Origin: Massilia atriviolacea | GTDB lineage: Bacteria > Pseudomonadota > Gammaproteobacteria > Burkholderiales > Burkholderiaceae_D | Length of the DNA stretch: 64,000 bases | Direction: 5' to 3' | Assembly: GCF_003953935.1 (NCBI RefSeq) | Contig: NZ_RXLQ01000012.1 | Coordinates: 124,001 to 188,000 of the forward strand | Shown: piece by piece, positions 28,473-35,395 of the stretch | Position numbering within the stretch: position 1 is the stretch's first letter | Layout: every line of letters begins with the position of its first letter | The notes under the pieces: generated by a model | What the model was told of the DNA's origin: nothing | The model's input: the letters and a program-made list of their open reading frames with translations, nothing else | Databases searched by the model: none | Position numbers and translations under genes: made by a program

Positions 28473-29494
28473 AGCGCCAGCCGCTCGGCGGCGCGGTTGA
28501 GCACATGCACGGTCATGGCGATCGCATGCGGCACCATGGCGCGCGCCACCGTGCGGCGGTCGGCGTGATCGGTCGACGACAGCACGATGCCGCCGTGGGC
28601 GTAGGAATAGCTGCCGCCCTGGGTCAGCAGCGCGCGGATATCGGTGGCGCCCGGCGCGAGCGGCGCGAAGCTGGCCAGCGCGCTGCGCACCAGCGCGCCA
28701 TCGTTCAACTGTTCGCGGTCGTAGTAGTCGCCCACCCACTGTTCCCAGCCCGAATGGCCGTTGCCCGAGGTGCCCCAGGTGTGGTGCGGCTGGACCAGGT
28801 CGGTCGTGTGCAGCACGAAGCCGAGCGACTGCGCGGTCGGACGCGCCAGGAACTGCTGCCACCAGTATTGCCCGAGGTTGTCGATCGGCTGGAAGGGCAT
28901 GCTTTCGAAGTCGGCGTACTGGGTGTTGCTGGACATGCCGCCCAGGCGGTAGTTGGCTTCGGTCACGCCGAAGCTGTTGTACTTGCTGCTGTCGCCGAAC
29001 CAGCCTTTCAGGCCGCCCGCGCCATCGTCCAGGTAGTCGCCCACCAGCCAGCCGGCGGCCAGCTTGTCGATATCGCCGCGGTTGCCCAGCTTGGCGTAGT
29101 TGTAGCCGCCGAAGGCATTGCCGTGCACGTCGCGCCCGGCGCTGTGGTTCTGGAAGTGCCAGTACGAGGTGTAGTTGGCCAGCGAGGAACCCAGGCCCCA
29201 GACCGGCGCCATCTGGCAGCTGCCGGTGGTGGCGCCGCACAGGTAGGTGTCGGCGAAATCGTCGACGTCATACGCGCCCTGGCCCACGGCCTGGGCGAAC
29301 TGGTCCATCGTATAGCCGGCTTTGGCGACGCCGGCGGCCAGCTTGGCGTAGTTGGTGATGGAAGGATTGTTCTTCATGAACGCGACTGCATCGAGCACGA
29401 TGCGGCGATGCGTTTCTTGTTGCCATGCCTTGGCGGGGGTAGCGGCAAACAGGGCCAGCGCGAGGCTGGCGGCGAGCAGTCCGGGTTTCATCAT
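28469..29494 (-). CDS. Secreted zinc-dependent phospholipase C family protein
   Basis: A 341-residue exported enzyme of the zinc PLC/S1-P1 nuclease-like fold. The signal peptide ends ATPAKA, so the mature protein would start with Trp, the conserved N-terminal zinc-binding residue. Further ligand-type residues are in WQQETHRRI, QNHSAGRDVHG, HTTDLVQPHHTWG and the NGHSGWEQWV motif that supplies His and Glu. Expected activity is hydrolysis of phosphatidylcholine-like lipids. It is the first gene of a three-gene coupled operon with an isomerase and a small helical protein. GGAG lies three bases before the first of two adjacent ATGs, so the second (29491) may be used. Confidence 0.82.
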   Translation of the reverse strand: MMKPGLLAASLALALFAATPAKAWQQETHRRIVLDAVAFMKNNPSITNYAKLAAGVAKAGYTMDQFAQAVGQGAYDVDDFADTYLCGATTGSCQMAPVWGLGSSLANYTSYWHFQNHSAGRDVHGNAFGGYNYAKLGNRGDIDKLAAGWLVGDYLDDGAGGLKGWFGDSSKYNSFGVTEANYRLGGMSSNTQYADFESMPFQPIDNLGQYWWQQFLARPTAQSLGFVLHTTDLVQPHHTWGTSGNGHSGWEQWVGDYYDREQLNDGALVRSALASFAPLAPGATDIRALLTQGGSYSYAHGGIVLSSTDHADRRTVARAMVPHAIAMTVHVLNRAAERLAL

Positions 29495-29605
29495 TACTCC
29501 AGGTTGATGCCACGGGTACGGCGACCGCGTGGCTGATTCGCGAAGGAAGAAATGTAAAAATGTAACGATGAAATGTGACGATGCCGTGACTGTGGCGTGC
29601 CGGTC

Positions 29606-30222
29606 TCAGCATGAATTTTTCAGTTGACAGCAGGCCGCGCGGCTGCCCGCGTTTTTGCCAGCCTTCGTTGGCGATCCGCACCTGCCAGGGCGCGCCGAGC
29701 GGAAAGCGCCAGGTGCTGCCGTGGGTGGTCCTGGCGACCAGGCAAGCGCCGGCCACCGCCACCTGCTGGAACGGGTTGGAAGCGGTGAAGAATCCCGCCC
29801 ACGCCAGGCCCGCCTCGTTGACCACGGCGACGAATCCTTCATTGCCCATCGCGCCTTCGCCGCAGAGCGCGAACGACTCTGTTCCGGGAATCGGGACGCG
29901 GCGCTCGTCGAATGCGAGCTCGACGAACTCGTTGCCGAAGCCGAGGAAGCGGCCGATCGATGTTTCGCAGATCGGATACGCATGCTGCCGGATCTTTCCG
30001 TCCACAGCCGCACTTCTGGCAAACTGGTAGCATTCGCCTTCGAATTGAACCGCTTGTCCGGCGAACTTTGCCACCTGACGTCGCTTCAAGGACTTCGATC
30101 CCGCTGACCCTGCACTCACCGGCCGGGAGCGGAAGGCAAGCGTCCTTGCACGAGCCAGCAGCCGGATCGCGCCATTTCTCGCGCCTGAATCCGTCATCGG
30201 TCGCCGTGATTGCCTGGCCCAC
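29606..30222 (-). pseudogene. Frameshifted orphan gene downstream of the RHS immunity gene
   Basis: Two frames each hold protein-like sequence. Reading from a GTG near 30222 gives GQAITATDDGFRREKWRDPA through AGECRVSGIEV. A one-base shift near 30088-30092 then continues in another frame with LKRRQVAKFAGQAVQFEGEC through ICETSIGRFLGFGNEFVELA and GAPWQVRIANEGWQ. That frame has no stop before it runs over the phospholipase promoter, but another one-base shift at an A-run near 29660 would close the protein quickly. I infer a decayed gene with two frameshifts, or sequencing errors. The family is unrecognised; the position suggests an old effector or immunity cassette. Confidence 0.55.
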
Positions 30223-30241
30223 GCCGGCGCTGCTGTGAACA

Positions 30242-30589
30242 CTATTCTACATGCACGAGGTCGTCCAACAAAACGATGCCGGGAATCTGGCGAAGCTGGG
30301 TTTTCAGATAGGCATGCTTGCTGAGTTTTTCTGCGTTTTTGCCGTTTTCATTGCTTAAAAAAATTAACGTGGGATGCTCCTTGAACTGCGCATACCGAGG
30401 CTCGCCGGACGGGTCATGATTATTTTCTATCGTCAGCTTATCGGCGAATAATCCGGAATACTTGAAGTACTCTCCCAGGTAACTACTTTCATGCAAAACC
30501 AATTCCACATCCAGTAGCCTGGCAAGAGTCGCCGCCAACTCGGCCCCATCCTGGCTGGTGCCGAACGTGGAATAAAAACTCTTCTTCAT
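30242..30589 (-). CDS. Putative immunity protein for the RHS toxin tip
   Basis: A 115-residue acidic cytoplasmic protein (LARLLDVELVLHESSYLGEY, SGLFADKLTIENNHDPSGEP, HPTLIFLSNENGKNAEKLSK) that I cannot place in a named family. It starts 10 bases after the RHS stop, on the same strand, exactly where RHS immunity genes sit, and is markedly more AT-rich than the neighbouring genes, as is usual for exchanged toxin-immunity cassettes. Role inferred from position: to bind and neutralise the RHS C-terminal domain in the producing cell. Confidence 0.65.
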   Translation of the reverse strand: MKKSFYSTFGTSQDGAELAATLARLLDVELVLHESSYLGEYFKYSGLFADKLTIENNHDPSGEPRYAQFKEHPTLIFLSNENGKNAEKLSKHAYLKTQLRQIPGIVLLDDLVHVE

Positions 30590-30599
30590 GAATTCATCC

Positions 30600-33500
30600 T
30601 CAACAGAAGCATTTTGCGGGCAGGCGCGTACTTGGCGCCTTCGCTTTTGCCGACTCCGCGTCCCTGAACACCATGGCGTTCACCTCCCTTCCGCCAGACA
30701 TTCTCGATAAGCGGTCCAGCGTCGCATCGATACCGAGCGCTTTCGCTTCCGGACTGCCCATTTTGATCGGCTCCGTTCGCGTTCCCTTGGCCAGCCCCAG
30801 AGCCTCCGCTTTTTCCAGCAATTTGCTGTTCACCAAAGCCACGTCGAAATCGCTGTAACGTCCGACGTCGAACGGTACCCTGGTTTCAAAACTGACGCCC
30901 GTCACGGCACTGCCCTGCATATAGCCGATGGTGCCGGGAAACCCCGCACGCGCCAGTCCCGCTTGAGCCGCTTCGCCGAACTGCTTGAATTGTCCGAAAC
31001 TCTTGAAGCCGGCGGGAACCCCCTCCAGGCCGAGCGGATCGATCCAACCGGTGGCATTCGGGCCGTAGCAGTACACATTGAATCCACCCGCCAGGCCGAT
31101 GGGATCCTGCGATACATAGCGGCCAAGGTCGGGATCGTAATAGCGGAAACGATTATAGTGCAAGCCGGTCTCGGTATCGTGGTACTGGCCTTGGAACCGG
31201 ATCGGCTGCAGGTGTACACCCGGCTGCTGCGCCGCATCGGCATTCGCGGCGGGCGCGTTGCCGACCAGTTCACTGCGAACGACGTTACCCCACGCCTTGT
31301 ACCGTACCGCCCATGTCAGCCGGCCATCCCGGTCCGTCATTTCGCGGGGTGTTCCCAGGTGGTCCGTGTGCAAGAAGTGAACCTGAGCGCCTTCCTGCCC
31401 GGACCGGCATGCCGGATCGTGGTCGAGCTGCGCGACCGGCAAGAACGATTCCGGCGCATACACGTAGGTGCGCACATGACCGGCACGCGCTTCGCCGAGC
31501 AGCCGGTCCCCATCCCACATGAAGCGGGTCGTCCCGAAAGCATCCTGCTTGGCGATCCGGCGCCCGAACGGATCGTACGCATACCTGACCGTCTGCACGG
31601 TCGGCTCATCGCTGTGCGCATTGCGCGTCACCACCGCCTTGACCAGTTGATGCGCCGCATTCCACTCGAAGCGCATGCGCGTGTGGCGCCCGATCAGTTT
31701 CTGGCTCAGGTTGCCGTGGGCATCGTAGTCGTAGCGCTTATCCTGGAAAACGCGGACCCGGTTGCCTTCGACCCGGCCAGTCAGGTCGAGCGACGGATCG
31801 AGCAGGTTGTGCGCAGGATCGAAGGCGAAGCGCTCCTCCGACTGAGGCTGCACGGCCGCCAAGATGCGTCCGATCACGTCGTAGCGGTAGCTCGTGCGCC
31901 CGTTGCGCTGGTCATCGATGGCCAGCAGATTGCCGCTCTCGTCATAGTGGTACTGGCGCGCGACGACCGGCACCGCGCCTTCGCCCGCCTCCGCCAGGGC
32001 GGCCACCTGCGACAGCAGCCTGCCCATCGGGTCGTAGCGGAACCGGCTGGTCAGGGCGCCCTGGGTGCGGCTCAGCGGCCGGTGCGTGCGGTCGCGCTCG
32101 ATATCGGTGAGCACCTCGCCATCGAGATTGATCTGGTGCAGGTGGCCGGCACCATAGAACAGGTGGTTGAGTACGCGCCCGTCCGGCAGCACCGTGCGCA
32201 CCCGGTTGCCCAGCTCGTCGTACGCATGGCGCAGCACGCTCGTGGCGCCATCGCTGCGCGCTTCCTCGGCCACCAGCTGGCCCAGCGCATCATACTGCAG
32301 GGCCACCTCGGCATCGGCATTGACGGCCTGCGTCATGCGGCCCAGGTCGTCGTAGGCATAGCGCAAGCGCAGCTGTTCCGCCTGCGCCGGGCCGGTGCTG
32401 CGCGAAATGATCTTGTCGACCAGCTGGCCGGCGCCGTCGCGCAGGTAGCTGGTGTCGATGCGCGTGAACCCGGTGCGCGCGCCGCTGCCGTGCTCTTCCT
32501 TCGCCACCAGCAGGCCGCTCTCGTCGTAGCGGTAGCGCGTCAGGCGGGCGTCGAAGCCGGTTTCCTCGATCACGCGGTCCAGCACGTCGTAGGCGAAGCG
32601 GTAGGCGTCGCCATTTTCGTTGATCAATTGCTCCACGCGGCGCGCGGCATCGTAACGGTATGCCAGCACGCCGCCGCAGGCATCGATGCGCTTGAGCGGC
32701 TTGCCATCGCTGTCGAGCTCGTACTTGGTGCGCTTGCCAGCCGCATCGATGCGCGCCACCAGGCGGCCCAGCGCGTCGTATTCATAGTGCTCGGCCGCGC
32801 CATCGGCTTGCAACGCCGAACACATGCGTCCCAGCGCATCGTAGCGGTACTCGCTGATGTTGCCGTTGGCATCGGTCACACGCTGCAGCCTGCCCTCGTC
32901 GTCATACGCATAGCGCGTGGTATTGCCCGAGCAATCGGTGTAGGCGCTCAACTGCGCGGCGCGGTTGTAGGCCAGCCGCTTGACGCCGCCGGCCGCGTCG
33001 CGCACCGTCACCGGCAGGCCGTGTTCGTCGTAATGGTAGGAGGTGGTGTGTCCGAGTGCATTGGTAACGCTAAGCAAGTTGCCGCGCTCGTCATAGCGCA
33101 GCGCCGTGCTGGCGCCGAGCGCATCGGTGATCAGGGCCGGCTTGTCGCAGTGCGCGTCGTACACGATGCCGGTGCCCTTGCCTTCGCGCTCCACCCGCAC
33201 CACGCGCCCGCGCCCGTCGTAGCGGTAGTGGGTGGCGCGGCCGCCGGGGTCGCGGATGGTCAGCGGCTTGCCGTTGCCGTCGAGGCGGTGCTCGGTGAGG
33301 CCGCCGGCGGCGTCGACATGGCCGATCAAGCCGCCCTGCGCGTCGAAACGGTAGCGCTGCTCGCGCCCGAGGTGATCGGTCACCACCGTCTCGCGCGCCA
33401 GGTAGCGGAACTGCCACGACAGGCCGTTGTTGGTCCAGTTGCGCACCACCTTTGCCTGCGCGCCGTCGTGCGCGTAGTCGTAGCGCGACACCAGCCCGCC

Positions 33501-35153
33501 CGGCTGGGAGTGCTCGACCATCAGCCCGTCGCGGTAGGCGAAGCTGCGCGTCACCTGCCCGAGGCGGTTGCGCACTTCGGCCAGGTTGCCGTCGGCATCG
33601 TAGGCATAGCTGGCCAGTACCCCGGCCTGCTCGCCCGCCTCCGGCAGCAGGGCAATCGCGTGCAGGCGCGGCGCACCGCGGTGCGCGCCGAATTCCAGCA
33701 CGAAGACGCGGCCGGCGCTGTCTTCGATGCGCTGCGGCAGTTGCCGCTCGTCGTAGCCGATGACCAGCCTGTTGCCATTCGCATCGCTCAGGCCGGCCAG
33801 CCGCGCCAGGCCGCTGGCCGCCGCCGCGATCGCGAACTGGCGGCGCAGCCCGTTTTCGTCGATCAGCTCGAAACTATCCTCGCCGGTGCGCGCCAGGGTC
33901 GTATTTTCGGACGGCGAATAGCGCGACTCGCCCACCTGCGGCAGCGAAAAAGTGATGTCGCGCCGCCAGGCGTCGAGCAGCACCACCTTGCCGGCGCCGA
34001 CTTGCAGGCTGTCCGACAGCGGCGTGCTCCAGCCCCTACCCATCCATCCTGCCTGGTCCAGGTCCGAGCTGTAGCTGCGCTGCCAGGCCAGCCCGAGCGC
34101 GGCGGGCAGGAAAAAGTCCAGGTCGAGCTCGCCCGCAAGGATCTTGCTGCCCGAAAGCGGATTGACCGGATGCGCCACCAGCAGGCAAGCCGGACAAGGC
34201 CGGCGCGCCTTGCCTTCGACAGCCGCCGCCGGGTTCTGCGGCGGCTTGGCCGCTTCGGCCGGCTTGACCGCTTCGGCCCCCGCCCTGGCCTTGTCCGCGC
34301 CCGCCTTGGCCGCCGATGCCGCTTCGCCTTCGGCCGCCGCAATGCGCGGCTGCAAGGCCGGATGGCCCATCAGCCTGGCCTCGTTGGCCGCCACCCAGTT
34401 GGCAAAGCCGGTGCCCAGCTTGCTGCTGCCCAGTTCCTTCATCAGCATCGACTTGCTGGCCTGGCCGCGCGACAGGTACAGCACGATGGCGGCCAGGATC
34501 GCCTTGACCAGCATCAGCTTGCCTTGCGCGAACGATTCGCTGGCCTGGCGCAGCCGGGCCGCGTACTCGGCTTTGGCGCTGTCGGGCAAGGCGCCGGCCT
34601 GCCAGGCGGTGGCGAAGCCTTCGGCCATCTTGCCGCACATGGTGGGAATGGTGTCCCCGATGTACAGCACCAGGCTGCCCAGGCCCATCCACACCAGGAT
34701 CTCGGCGCCGATCTGGGCGCCCAGCGCGGCCCCGCCGATGGCGCCCGGCACCGCGCCGGCGCCGGCGGCAAACGCGCCGGCCACCCCGCCCACGGTCCCG
34801 CCCAGCACCGCGCCGCCGCCCACGTACAGCACCACTTCCTTGACCACGCTCCACAGCACGCCCCAGATCTGGGAAAAATCCAGGCCTTCGAGCTGGCTCT
34901 TGAGTAACTCCTGGAAGCGCCGTTCCGCGCCTTCGATGGCCAGCCCGACCGCGACCGTGCTGCGCACCGCCTCGACCCGCATGGCGGCGCGGCCGACCGA
35001 GTCGACCGAGTCGGCCACCCGGTGCGACCAGCGCTGCAGGCTGCGGTCGATCTCGTGGCGCACCTGGTCGCCGGCCGTGTCGTAGGCGCGCCCCAGGTCC
35101 TTGAGCGCGCGCTGGAAGTCGAAAAAGTGATTGGGGGAATCGGACGATGACAT
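30600..35153 (-). CDS. RHS-repeat T6SS effector with nucleotidyltransferase-like C-terminal toxin
   Basis: A 1,517-residue polymorphic toxin. Residues 1-300 are an RHS N-terminal region with glycine-zipper hydrophobic segments (GGGAVLGGTVGGVAGAFAAG, GEILVW-like helices) and no PAAR motif. Residues ~320-1350 hold many YD/RHS repeats (RYDERGNLLSV, YRYDALGRM), forming the toxin cocoon. The core ends DPIGLAGGFNVYCYGPNATG and DPLGL at about residue 1376. The last ~141 residues are variable: GYMQGSAVTGVSFETR followed by GRYSDFDVALV, a GS...DxD arrangement typical of nucleotidyltransferase folds. It diverges from vgrG and is followed by the immunity gene, so delivery on a VgrG spike is likely. Confidence 0.88.
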   Translation of the reverse strand: MSSSDSPNHFFDFQRALKDLGRAYDTAGDQVRHEIDRSLQRWSHRVADSVDSVGRAAMRVEAVRSTVAVGLAIEGAERRFQELLKSQLEGLDFSQIWGVLWSVVKEVVLYVGGGAVLGGTVGGVAGAFAAGAGAVPGAIGGAALGAQIGAEILVWMGLGSLVLYIGDTIPTMCGKMAEGFATAWQAGALPDSAKAEYAARLRQASESFAQGKLMLVKAILAAIVLYLSRGQASKSMLMKELGSSKLGTGFANWVAANEARLMGHPALQPRIAAAEGEAASAAKAGADKARAGAEAVKPAEAAKPPQNPAAAVEGKARRPCPACLLVAHPVNPLSGSKILAGELDLDFFLPAALGLAWQRSYSSDLDQAGWMGRGWSTPLSDSLQVGAGKVVLLDAWRRDITFSLPQVGESRYSPSENTTLARTGEDSFELIDENGLRRQFAIAAAASGLARLAGLSDANGNRLVIGYDERQLPQRIEDSAGRVFVLEFGAHRGAPRLHAIALLPEAGEQAGVLASYAYDADGNLAEVRNRLGQVTRSFAYRDGLMVEHSQPGGLVSRYDYAHDGAQAKVVRNWTNNGLSWQFRYLARETVVTDHLGREQRYRFDAQGGLIGHVDAAGGLTEHRLDGNGKPLTIRDPGGRATHYRYDGRGRVVRVEREGKGTGIVYDAHCDKPALITDALGASTALRYDERGNLLSVTNALGHTTSYHYDEHGLPVTVRDAAGGVKRLAYNRAAQLSAYTDCSGNTTRYAYDDEGRLQRVTDANGNISEYRYDALGRMCSALQADGAAEHYEYDALGRLVARIDAAGKRTKYELDSDGKPLKRIDACGGVLAYRYDAARRVEQLINENGDAYRFAYDVLDRVIEETGFDARLTRYRYDESGLLVAKEEHGSGARTGFTRIDTSYLRDGAGQLVDKIISRSTGPAQAEQLRLRYAYDDLGRMTQAVNADAEVALQYDALGQLVAEEARSDGATSVLRHAYDELGNRVRTVLPDGRVLNHLFYGAGHLHQINLDGEVLTDIERDRTHRPLSRTQGALTSRFRYDPMGRLLSQVAALAEAGEGAVPVVARQYHYDESGNLLAIDDQRNGRTSYRYDVIGRILAAVQPQSEERFAFDPAHNLLDPSLDLTGRVEGNRVRVFQDKRYDYDAHGNLSQKLIGRHTRMRFEWNAAHQLVKAVVTRNAHSDEPTVQTVRYAYDPFGRRIAKQDAFGTTRFMWDGDRLLGEARAGHVRTYVYAPESFLPVAQLDHDPACRSGQEGAQVHFLHTDHLGTPREMTDRDGRLTWAVRYKAWGNVVRSELVGNAPAANADAAQQPGVHLQPIRFQGQYHDTETGLHYNRFRYYDPDLGRYVSQDPIGLAGGFNVYCYGPNATGWIDPLGLEGVPAGFKSFGQFKQFGEAAQAGLARAGFPGTIGYMQGSAVTGVSFETRVPFDVGRYSDFDVALVNSKLLEKAEALGLAKGTRTEPIKMGSPEAKALGIDATLDRLSRMSGGREVNAMVFRDAESAKAKAPSTRLPAKCFC

Positions 35154-35395
35154 ACGCGGCGAACTTTCTGGCGTCGATGCAACGCGTTAGGTTGGTGCGG
35201 ATTCAAGAAACGAAGTGATGAGCCTGCTTATGATAGTATATACACAATCTTATTGGTACTCATAGTTTAGGACTCCGACAACACCGGGCAGATTGCGCCG
35301 CCGCTGGCGCGCCCCAGAAGTCCAGTCGTGGCCACACCGCGAAGCCAAGCGGTCCTGGCGCTGTTCAACGTGATCATTTCTCGCGCGAGCTTCCG
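35154..35395. promoter_or_regulatory. Divergent promoter region between rhs and vgrG
   Basis: The 242-base gap contains an unusually AT-rich patch around 35227-35271 (TATGATAGTATATACACAAT and following), suitable for promoters in both directions. No clear -35/-10 pair can be chosen. No strong ribosome site precedes the vgrG ATG. Confidence 0.4.

Noticed and set aside
30963-34907. 1,314-codon plus-strand frame opposite the RHS gene
   Set aside because: The YD repeats and core motifs lie on the minus strand. The opposite frame is only a codon-bias artefact of a repetitive, GC-rich gene.
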